Assembly (NCBI GenBank): GCA_022410635.1
Contig: JAJVDF010000501.1
Location: forward strand, 177,445 to 241,444
Reading direction: 5' to 3'
DNA length: 64,000 nt
Origin: Tretioscincus oriximinensis
Lineage: Eukaryota; Chordata; Lepidosauria; Squamata; Gymnophthalmidae
This document shows positions 54,901 to 64,000 of this stretch, in pieces; position 1 is the first letter of the stretch, and the number at the start of each line of letters is the position of its first letter. A program made the position numbers and the translations under genes. The notes under the pieces are model-generated. The model saw nothing but the letters and a program-made list of their open reading frames with translations, searched no databases and was not told where the DNA came from.

Positions 54901-55240
54901 GTGCACATGTGCAGAGTCTGAAAACACTATGCAGTATCAGAAAAAGGTATTTGCCCTCGTCATGTGCCATTTTGGCTGCCATGTGGATGGTGCCTCTGAT
55001 GCTTCTAGGAACTTCTAGACTGTGGACAGTGCTTCACTAGCTGGTCTGGCAAACATACTAAGAGTTTCCTTTCTGCACACTAATGCATTAGTTTAAGGGA
55101 AGTCCTTCACCAGAGGGGTGATAAGAGCCTCCCTGGAAACAGCACAATGTATGGTGGCTCCACTAGATCCCACTTCCATAGACCCTTCCTTGTCTTTCAG
55201 AAACATGAAATGGAAAAATCCTGTCCTAATGAGATTCGGC
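51950..55240. other. Non-coding flank
   Basis: Contains an interspersed repeat copy at about 53280-53470 (core TTTATCTGGTTTAGGCAGCA), the TC/AC microsatellite and a GC-richer island at about 53940-54180 discussed in the findings. No gene could be established. Confidence 0.5.
53661..53730. repeat. (TC)n/(AC)n compound microsatellite
   Basis: TTTC then TC dinucleotides pass through CGCTC into AC dinucleotides and CATA. Confidence 0.95.
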
Positions 55241-55640
55241 TTACTCATTAAATGCGACCGGATCGGTGAAGCGAGGAGGCTTGCCCTGGGGTCCGTATCA
55301 CTTGCCACGACAATAACCGGCACACAGACGACACTTCAGGGTAACTGGAGACGTAGGAGGTCCACGAGTGTATGGAAGCCTCCAGATGAGAGCAGGGTCT
55401 CCACTTTTATTGACAACAGAATCAGAAGGCGTGTATCATTATCATGACGGAATGAAAAGGGCGGAGGGTACCCAACGTGGGCAAATTACGTAGTACATGA
55501 CACGTTATGCCCCCTCCCCAGTGGGTGCAGCCTGGGTACAGTAGCCAATAGGAGAAGAGAGTATGTGTGTGTGGTGTGCCTGATTACTGGAACATTTAGC
55601 TATCATTGAGGTCCCCTGTCAATCAAACCTGACAGGAAGA
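55240..55640 (-). mobile_element. Possible retroviral-type LTR fragment
   Basis: Read on the - strand, a GC-rich segment with a CCAAT-type motif (near 55545) and an AATAAA (55406-55411) is followed by about 100 bases of unique sequence, an order like U3-R-U5 of an LTR. It is unlike neighbouring DNA in composition and CpG content. No internal viral genes, partner LTR or primer site were recognised, so this may be a solo LTR, or something else. Confidence 0.35.
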
Positions 55641-58600
55641 TGATTCATGCCAAGGGTCCAGACTTTGATGACCCTTGATTGGCATCAAACAATGAAGTGA
55701 GACCNAGGGTATACAGAAAAGGGGAAGAAGGCAAAAGAGTGGCTTCCTTAGTACAATAGGGAAGCTTTAGGCTAGTTTGCACAAGAGATTTTCCCATAGG
55801 GAGTCAAGCCTGCCTTGGCCAGAGGCAAACAGTTGACTTCCCAGTTGATAATGGGATTTAAATGTGTCTATTGTTTAGACAGTGCACGAACCAGGGGCTA
55901 CCTATCACAGGTGCCCCCAGGGAGAGGAAAAGAGATTAAGAGAGTTCCTGAGTGTAGGCAGGGGTAAGGGAAAGGTCAGGTTGACCAAGGATTTTTTGAA
56001 AATTAATTTCCCAGAGGCCTCTCTTTGGTAGCTAGTTCCAGCTATAAATGATATATTAATAATATATTTTATATCTAATATGTGTCCCAGGGGGAGAATC
56101 CCAACACTGTCCTAAAACCATAAAGATTTAACTAGATGTATGGGCTGTGGTGTGGGAGGGAGGTAGTGGGGGATGGGCAAAAGATTGTAAGGAGTATTAT
56201 TTTATATATATATGGATGATTTGTTAGTTATTATTTATTTATTTACTTTTATACCCCGCTCCATACGCAAAGTTCTCAGGGCACCAACAATAAAAACAGT
56301 ACAAAATTTACATTTTAAAACAGTAACAACCAGTATCTGAAGGTGGAGGGGAAAAACAGCATTTCTTCAACCAATGTTACACTGGAGCGTGCAGCTAATA
56401 TATTGTATGTAGTTAATTAATTGTATTCTTGAAAAAAATAAATGTATTAAAAAAACTGTGAAAAAAAGGAAATAGAAAAATTAATAGACCAAACTATCTC
56501 CAAACTGTGCACAATTTCACTGGCTTACATACCAGAACAATAAAGGTAGCAAGAACCCACTTAGTACATGCTGCTGCAGTCTAAAAGAGACCCTGCCCTC
56601 ATAGGTCCCACCTCTTTAGGTCCTACACAGGGAGAAAATATCTCCTTTAATGCATATGAGTGGCTATTTGATGAATGCTCCTGCTTTTCCACTCCCTCAG
56701 GTAGTAACATTCCTTCTTCTAGCCCAGGAGCAGGAAGTACTAAGGCTATGTTCTCAAACATTTCTGAGTTCTACATGCCTGGTTCACATATGCTCGCACT
56801 ACAATTGAGATAAAACATGTCACGTGGAACATGTAGAATACAGGAAGGCTTGAATACAGCACCTGCACTTTCTGCAGAAATGTTTCCACAGTGCAGGAAT
56901 TATTGTGGTCTATTTAACAAAATTAAGGCTACATTTGCACTACATGAAAAAATGGGGCGAAAAAGTTGTGGAGCTTTGCATTGGGCACATGCGATTCCCA
57001 TTATATACAAATGGGAACCACTTTTGCCATGCGTCATTTGCAAAGTGACACATTTTCTGAACAGACTTCACCCAGAAAACAGCACCAGAATGCATTTAAC
57101 GCAATTCTCTTTGGCAATGTTTTTGCCTTTTGGGTTTCAGTTTGGTTTTTTGCCAATTTGGATTCACCTCCTCTCCCCAATGTGAACTCAGTCTAAGACA
57201 AGTTGCTTTTGGAATGATTGCGGAATAGTGAAATGATTAGGAATTCTTAATTGCTCTAAATTCTTAATCTACTGCAAATCCAAGTGAGATTTCTGCCCTA
57301 GTACATTAGCTGCTATCTAACTGCAACACTGTCTAAGGGTTCATACCTGACACATGTCTTTCCTCAAACTTGATTTCATTCTCTTAAGAAAGCCTAAATT
57401 GGCTTGGGCTTACCCTAGGACTCTGATGGTCCGACCAGTTGGGTCAGACCTGAAATGCCCTGGGATTGTTTTTCCACTTACAAGAAATGGTTAGGCAAGG
57501 TGCTTTTCCCGTAGAAGCAGGGAGGGTCTTTTCCACATTGCACTAAAAGCACATTAATGTTCTCTGTGCTTTTTGCTAATGTGAGAATGAAAGGAGGGCT
57601 CTTTTGACTCTTAGGTGCATCTCATTTCCCTGAACAGGTAGAGTATCCCAGTGAGAACCATCAGGCTTAATTCCCACTGGGGTGAAATATTCCCAGTCAG
57701 CCAGGATTTCTTTCGCAGTTGTCTAATTGCTTACAAATGCGGCCCTGAATACATCAGACTCTGCAGAGAAGAAAGGCCACCCAAAGGCGTTTGTAGTTGA
57801 AGTTGCAAAATGAAGGGAAGCCCCTCCCTTCCTTGCACACTATCTTGCACCACCACTGATCTGTTTTTCCTGCCCCCACCATAGCACATAGGATTATTCC
57901 CAGCCATTAGTCATAATGGGCCATTAGAGGAACATCTTCTAGTCATTAATGTCCATCGAGGAAACTTCAGCTGATCATCTGCAAGTAATTAAAAACAAAA
58001 TATGGTCATTTAGCAGCCCCCCCACGCCACAATGGAGCCAACCTGGGTTTTACAGCCATGCAGTCGGCAATGCAGTCGACATCACTCCTCCCCTCCACTG
58101 CTTTTGCAAAGCCAGTGCAATGTGAACGGCACCTGTGCCCATGGTGAGAAAGAACTGGGTAGCCTAAGCGTGTCAAGGGCTTGCATTTTCTTGAGCGTTT
58201 CAGTAAAAGAGGCAATATTCTCTTAGTATGACAAGTAAGGAATCCTGCCATTTGTGGGCAGTGTTATCTTTTAGGGAATGAGGTTGTCATATTTCAAAAC
58301 TAAAAAATACCTGAGAGGTTTCACACACATTATCTATTGAAGCCACAATAATTTAATTTCTGAGAAAAAAAAATTTCACTCTTCTCCCCCTTCAAAATTA
58401 GCAAATATTAGATCATGGAGATGGTCAGGTTGCATCTTGGGAATGGAAAAGAGTGCAGGAGTGTTGGAATGTAGTAAGAGAAGAGTTTGCAATCTTACTG
58501 GCTTTCTGTTTCTCACTTAATAAGGAGATGGTATTGCTGGCAATAAATTTGGAAGATGAGATTGTACATAATGGGTGATATCAAATGATGCTGATGTGTT

Positions 58601-58740
58601 GGGCATCATAGCCAATAACTGAGAATGAGTGATGGCAAATGTTGAGGTGGGAACATTATGTGATGAACTGGGTGCAACTGGATTAATTTCAAAGTATTAA
58701 CCCTGATTGGATTGTATCTGATTAGCTTGAACTTTCTTAA
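55640..58740. other. Non-coding flank
   Basis: Holds a reverse Sauria/Bov-B-like tail near 56235-56290 (TTTTATACCCCGCTCC) and a probable transposon near 56930-57200. The rest is unassigned; ORFs are short. Confidence 0.5.
56930..57200. mobile_element. Possible MITE with weak terminal inverted repeats
   Basis: Left end GGCTACATTTGCACTAC and right end CCAATGTGAACTCAGTC are partly reverse complementary (GACTGAGTTCACATTGG). The pattern resembles hAT-type non-autonomous elements, but the match is loose. Confidence 0.4.
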
Positions 58741-58830
58741 GCCTTGTTTACACTGGCTCAGTAATCCATTTTAGACCTTAAAATACATTACTGAGCTTGT
58801 GCAAACAGGGCCTAAAACAGATTTTACTGA
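58740..58830. repeat. Short palindrome, about 85 bp
   Basis: GGCTCAGTAATCCATTTTAG pairs imperfectly with TAAAATACATTACTGAGC, flanked by TTTACACT and TGTGCAAACA. Related text (CATTTTAGGGAGCT, GAGCTCTCTAAAATGCAT) is found at 46290-46380 and 46660-46690. Confidence 0.65.
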
Positions 58831-58970
58831 AGTTTATTTGATCACATAAATACAAATCAGCTCTTGAATACATGGGGGAAGACATCATTGGGAAGATATC
58901 CGAAAATGGACTAACTTTATTGAATATGCAATGGTTTTAGGGACTATGACATCCTAGAAGAGTCTCATAA

Positions 58971-59225
58971 ATGGCTCAGTTGCTAAGGAGATGGTCTTTC
59001 ATCTGGGAGATTGGGTTTTGAAGCCCAGTGTCGGACATGGGGAGGGGTGAGCACCTTCTACTAGCCTGTACTTCTAACCAACCCAGCTATTCGAAAGCAA
59101 AAATTGCAAGAAATTGCAACTGACTGCAACTAGATAAATGGGAACGACCACAGCCTGGTGGGGAAGATAGAATGGAAGCCTTCAGGCAAAATACCCTTGT
59201 AAGGCGCTTTGAGTCCCTTCTTCAT
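58971..59225 (+). mobile_element. Sauria-type SINE
   Basis: ATGGCTCAGTTGCTAAGGAG, GGTTTTGAAGCCC, CTAACCAACCCAGCTATTCG and tail GTAAGGCGCTTTGAGTCCCT follow the same order as the copy at 51681. Confidence 0.85.
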
Positions 59226-61765
59226 CCAGTGGAGGAGAAGCATAACAGCCTATGTATGAAATGTACATGATAGTAATGGAAGAGGAAGGGGAGGCTTGAT
59301 GGTAATTGTCTAATAGAACTACTGTGTAGAGATTATGCATAGATGTACAGTCATTAAATGTTGAAATTATTTTCTTAGGAAGATTCAAGAAAGTGGAAAA
59401 TATTCATTTTATTTATTTTTTAATTTTCACTCCCTCAAACCTTCCTAAGAAACTCATTTATACACTTGATGTGGTTGTAGTCTTAAAAAAAACTATAGGA
59501 GACAATCAGCAAATTCTTGACACACTCTCATACTATATATTCTGTTTCTTTCATCTTTTCAAATATTCTTTTCATGACTGCACTGTGGGCTGAGATAGCA
59601 AAAAAGTATTCAACTATTTACAGCAATTCAGAGTATTTGTCTCCAGAATATCTGCTAATCAAATTGCACCAACTTTCTGAAACTGTTTTTCTAAAAATGT
59701 TGCCTTGGTTTCTGATCAAAGTTATTCCCATACATCTCTTTTCAGTTCTAAGTGCTACCTGCTACATGATACTTAAATAGTGAAATGACGGCAGTATCTT
59801 CCACAAGGCTTGTGCTCAAAAACCAGGATTCTCTTACCATAAAATACATTCAAGTCAACACTTTCTGTGCCTACTTTCTAAATTATCCACTCACACTATT
59901 TTGATACATCTTCAAAGGTCATTTAATGGTATGGACATGGGGCCCATGCCATTTCTTTGCATTTAAAAAAAATAGGGAAAATGATACTGCATAATTANAA
60001 TTTTGCAGTTTTCTGCCAGGCCAGACCACACCGCCTTTCAGACAGCAGCTCTTTCCACAGCAAATCCATTCACACCAATTCTGATTGAGTCCGTTTAAAT
60101 CTGATCCTTCCATAAAAGCCACCTGGCTGCTTTTCTAAGCCTCTTGGGCCCAAGCAAACAAAGCCCCAGCTTCCATTTTCAGGAACACAGCTCTTTTTCT
60201 GTTAACCTGTCAATGCTTGTGCCTAGTGGTTTATTTAACTCTCACCCTTACCCATAACTCTTGATGTCTTTCACCAGCTTGGCAACTCTGGAGAGAGTCT
60301 GGAGAGAACAGCCATTTCATGTGACACTTCCCATCAAAAAATACTTTTGCAAAACCTAATCAAGAAAAAACTATTTCAGTATACTTTCTGTGGTTTACAC
60401 TTAGGACCAGTCCAAGTGATAAGATGGAATAAAATGTTTGCATTGCTAATCTCCTGCCAAGTTGACAATCAGTCCAAAAGCATTCTTAAATGTAGCTTGA
60501 ATTTGTCTTGCGTGGACTGTTTTTAAGTAGTGCACAATCATTCCTGCACTGTGGAAGCATCCGTGCATCATCTGTCAGGGCGCCTGAGAAAATTTAGGCT
60601 TTTTATATCCATTTGCAATAAATATTGGATGCCAGATGCAAACATATAATTGAAATGAAAGAACTCCGGATATACCTGGAATCGTGACTCTAAGGCACTG
60701 AATGTAAAATGAATTTGTTTGTGTAGAAATTTAAAAAATGGAATGATCAGCAGTGCTATATACATGCTTCTACACTTTTCATACATGATTCTATATGAAG
60801 AATCAATGTTATTAAGGAAGAATAATACAAACCATCCACACTGTCTTGAAGTGACTTCTTGGTGTGTGGCAAGTTCATGGAGTTCAGATATATCAGTGGC
60901 AGCTAGGATGGATGCCTGGGTACTGCCTCTTACTTAAAGAATTAAGGCAGGATGTCTCACCCAGTAGAGCTGAACAACCTTAAATTAAAAGGACATTCAA
61001 AGGGAAGAAGATGCTGCCAAATGTTTTCTCACTTGCTTAGTTATAACAGCAATGGACTCATCTACTTTGCTTTACTTTTTTCAATACCAAAAGCAACCTG
61101 ATGACTGCCCAGATATCTTATTTCACAGAGCTCAGACAAAATGGGAATTAGAGGGAAAGTGAGAAAGACAGGTTAACCAGGAATCCCCATGAAGTCATTG
61201 CAAGCCTACATAATGGGAGTGATTGGGTGAAGACTAACTGAACTGCCTGCCAAAAAAACCCACCCCAGAGGAACCCATCGTGCATCAGGTGTGCACAGCA
61301 GGTAATGCGGAGCAATTAAGCTTGAAGCAGGGCTGTTTATTTCTCCTGCTGGCAGACCTCCCTCCCCTCACGAAAATAAATTTCCTGGGGTGTTAATCAT
61401 CAGAAGTTGAAGAAAAGATTCCGTTTTGACTAGGAACCAGGGTTTAGAGTAGAAAAACATGCAGCTACTGTTTGCACTAAGAAAACGAAGCACGGTGGTT
61501 TGTATCAGGCTCCCTAAAGCTTCCTTTGCATAGTGGCTGATTTGCCATCTGCACAACAGCCCTTTACTGTAGATAAATATGACAGCAACCTGCATTTTAA
61601 GGGTGAAGAAGACAGAAACTGTTTCCAAGTCAATTTCAACCTCTGGAAAGTCCTGCTCTCCTATAAACACGTATTGTTTCTTAGACTATAGTCTTCTAGA
61701 GGAGTGCTTAAAGGCAGTCCAGAGGCAAATAGCCCCTGGGGTATGCAGACGGTGTGCACTAGAGC
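59225..61765. other. Non-coding flank
   Basis: AT-rich. About 60410-60580 resembles the interspersed repeat seen at 8700-8830 (TTGCGTGGACTGTTTTTAAG and CACAATCATTCCTGCACTGT). No gene seen. Confidence 0.5.
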
Positions 61766-62130
61766 CTTCATAAGAACATAAGGGGAGCCCTCCTGGAATG
61801 ACACAGCTCATCATGTTCAGCATCCTGCCTCACAGAGTGGCAGAATACAAAAGGAAAACTTTCACTTGCTCTCAGCTGTCAGCAATTGACTTTCAGAGGC
61901 CTCCTCCCTATCTCTTCAACCTGGAGGCAGTATCTGGGTATCCATTGTAGTAGGCACTGAAGCATCTGCTTCCATGAATTTGTCTAACCCTTTTCTAAAG
62001 CCATCAAGGCTGGTTGCTGTCACCCATCTCTTTTGATTATAACTTCTATAGAGCAATGATCTTCTGCATGAAAAAATATCCCTTTCTCAGTCCTAGCTCT
62101 CCTGCCCACCAGCTATTATATTTTAGCATT
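61765..62130 (-). mobile_element. CR1-type 3' fragment
   Basis: TTCATAAGAACATAAGGGGA, CATCATGTTCAGCATCCTGC and TTCCATGAATTTGTCTAACC mark a diverged reverse copy ending in the CTGCATGAAAAAATATC block. Confidence 0.8.
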
Positions 62131-62164
62131 CCTATAGCTATTTTATTGTGACCTTCCCTAGATC

Positions 62165-62560
62165 TTTGGATACAGGGCAAGCTATAAGGACCTGTTAAAG
62201 GATTTAGGGATGTTTAGTTTGCAAAAGATAAGACATAGAGGAGATCTAATAGCAGTCTATATCTGAAGGACTGTCACAGATCAGAGGGATCAACTTTGTA
62301 CTCATTGGCACATGGAAGGACTAGAAACAATGGGATGAAACTGTAAGGAAGTAAATATAGATTAAATATCAGAAAAAATCTTTGACAGTAAGGGTGATAA
62401 AGCAGTGGAACAGGTTGCCACAGGAGGTGGTGTGTTCTCCTTCGATGGAAGTCTTCAAACAGAGGTTGGACAGCTGCCTGTCTAGGATGGTTTAGTGAAA
62501 CCTGCAAATTGGATCCAATCACCCTGGAGGTCACTTCCAACTCTATAATTCTATTATTTC
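62165..62560 (+). mobile_element. CR1 3' fragment
   Basis: GGATTTAGGGATGTTTAGTT, GCAGTGGAACAGGTTGCCAC, GTTGGACAGCTGCCTGTCTA and GAGGTCACTTCCAACTCTAT, ending in ATTCTATT repeats: the classic CR1 3' terminus. Confidence 0.88.
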
Positions 62561-62576
62561 TATATATACATATATA

Positions 62577-62802
62577 CAGGGTGCTTCAAAAAATTTATAC
62601 ACACTGTGAACTTCCATAGAACAGTTATTTACTGTTCTACTGTTCTACAAAGTTAAATTACTATTCNATTATGCTGCCACCTGGTGAAGAAATATGACAT
62701 TAGCCTCATAGAGTGGGAAATCCTGAAATTTAACTTTGTAGAACAGTAAATAAATTTTCTATGGAAGTTCAAAGTGTGTATACATTTTTTTGAAGCACCC
62801 TG
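62577..62802. mobile_element. Mariner-like MITE, 226 bp, with about 65-bp inverted ends
   Basis: CAGGGTGCTTCAAAAAATTT at the left and its counterpart ending TTTTTTTGAAGCACCCTG at the right; the arms extend inward through CTTCCATAGAA/TTCTATGGAAG and GTTCTACAAAGTTAAAT/ATTTAACTTTGTAGAAC. It sits in TA-rich DNA directly after the CR1 3' end. CAGGGTG ends are common in mariner-type elements. Confidence 0.82.
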
Positions 62803-63870
62803 CATATACTGTATATATGAATAAATATTTTTTGTGACCTCCCTCCCAACTGAGTGTCTCCATAGCTGCCTAAACACAAACCACAGCCTTCGGGAGCAAG
62901 AGTGGAGTTTCTCAGAACCCCATATAGTCCCCCTCACATTCCTGCCATTGGAAAGTGTCGCAATGCTATATTGGTACATGGTATGTGTATGGAGCATATG
63001 AGGTGATTCTCCCCAAGGAAGGCCAAGCTCAGCACGAATTTAGAGCAGATGCACATCAACTGTGTGTGTCACAATTTTTCAAAGGAATGCCTATTCTCTT
63101 GTGACAGCCAGGCCAATATATGTGGGTTTATTGTCTGACTTTACTCTGGCAATTGAGATAAACTCACTACATTCACACTACCATTTAACGGATCTCCACT
63201 GGGACAAACAGGATTGTGTCAGTTTGTTAAAAAAAAATAGGAGCATTAATATCCATTGAGAAAACAATAATGGGGGTCTCAAAAGAACTCTGGGAACTGA
63301 ATGCTGGGAACTGAAGTCCAGAATCAATGGAAGGACTACAGTTTTCCCATGTAGACTTGTCTACAAATTCTGATTTTGCCAAGCTTTTTCTTGTTGGTCT
63401 CTAACCCCTTTGCTAGAGACTCTGATCCAGACCAACATTTGGCTTGTAACTTTAAAACAATATCTATTCACATGAACAATTAATATGGCTTCATATAAAT
63501 CTATTTTACAATTCACCCATAAAAACCCTAAATTTAGAGATAATCAATAGGAACAGACACCTAAAAAGGGAGGCATTAAATTTCAAAGGGACTGTGAGAA
63601 AAAGTGATGGAGAGATGCAAATACTGAACCTGGGGAACAAAAGGGTTTTGGCTGTGATGTTTCTATAGACGAGAGCAATGGTGAGCATGCAGATAGCATG
63701 GTGGCTATTTTACAATAAGTGTCATGTTAATAGTAGTGTCTATGTCAGAAGCCATCACTGTGCAAAATCTAGAATGTGGATCTAACTGCTTCATGCAAAT
63801 ACACATTTTTCTGCACAATAAAACACATTAACTAAGACAGACGTAGGCTAAAAATGCATTAGATGCATAG

Positions 63871-64000
63871 GCATGAATAGCGCAGTTGCAAAGTGCTGGT
63901 CTTTCATCTGAGAGATCTGGTTTAGAGGCCTTTGTCGGACATGGTGAGGGGTGAGCGCCTTCTACTAGCCTGCAGATCTAGCTAATTCAGCTATTTGAAA
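63871..64000 (+). mobile_element. Sauria-type SINE, cut by window end
   Basis: GCATGAATAGCGCAGTTGCA, CTTTCATCTGAGAGATCTGG and CTAGCTAATTCAGCTATTTG match the heads at 51681 and 58971. The tail lies beyond the window. Confidence 0.85.

Noticed and set aside
34450..64000. CPXM1 or another EBF4 neighbour known from mammals
   Set aside because: I looked for downstream coding exons on both strands and found none with recognisable domains; any such gene lies outside the window or was not detectable by eye.

Overview
The window is nuclear DNA of a vertebrate, most likely a squamate reptile (lizard or snake). The evidence is one intron-rich vertebrate gene set in AT-rich sequence. That sequence is crowded with CR1-type LINE fragments and with tRNA-headed SINEs whose tails match the Bov-B-type tail of Sauria SINEs. 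It also carries a GACA/GATA (Bkm-type) microsatellite and many small palindromic DNA transposons. Nothing suggests bacterial, phage or organellar DNA.

The only gene I can support is the 3' half of an EBF/COE transcription factor gene on the + strand, positions 474-29735. Its in-frame exons encode the IPT/TIG domain, the helix-loop-helix with the duplicated second helix, and the Ser/Thr/Pro-rich C-terminal region. All junctions are GT-AG and all phases agree. I assign it to EBF4: the IPT exon starts Ala-Ala-Thr-Pro-Cys, the transactivation exons carry [21 protein letters not shown] and [14 protein letters not shown], and one 3' exon encodes a tail ending SHQGLAYS, all of which match human EBF4 as I recall it. 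The exons for the N-terminal DNA-binding domain lie left of the window.

The most interesting observation is the 3' end of the gene. Two exons are each phase-compatible with the last shared exon. The first (29008-29086) gives the EBF4-specific tail and a TAA just before a potential GTATGT donor. The second (29704-29735) gives the short tail AFSGLIVPPM followed by TGA, the ending seen in EBF1/2/3. The gene therefore looks able to make either a mammalian-EBF4-like or an ancestral EBF-like C-terminus by including or skipping one stop-containing exon. That exon is preceded by a roughly 240-base polypyrimidine tract.

Layout: 1-473, intron end with Bkm microsatellite; 474-29735, EBF4 exons with introns of 0.6-13.4 kb full of repeats; 29736 to about 34.5 kb, probable 3' UTR and flanking DNA; about 34.5-64 kb, gene-poor flank made largely of CR1 pieces (one with a decayed reverse transcriptase at 39.9-41.7 kb), SINEs, a tandem array of tRNA-SINE-like monomers at 46.9-47.6 kb, several foldback elements and a possible LTR at 55.2-55.6 kb. 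I could not recognise a second gene there. About 30 isolated single N bases are scattered through the window.
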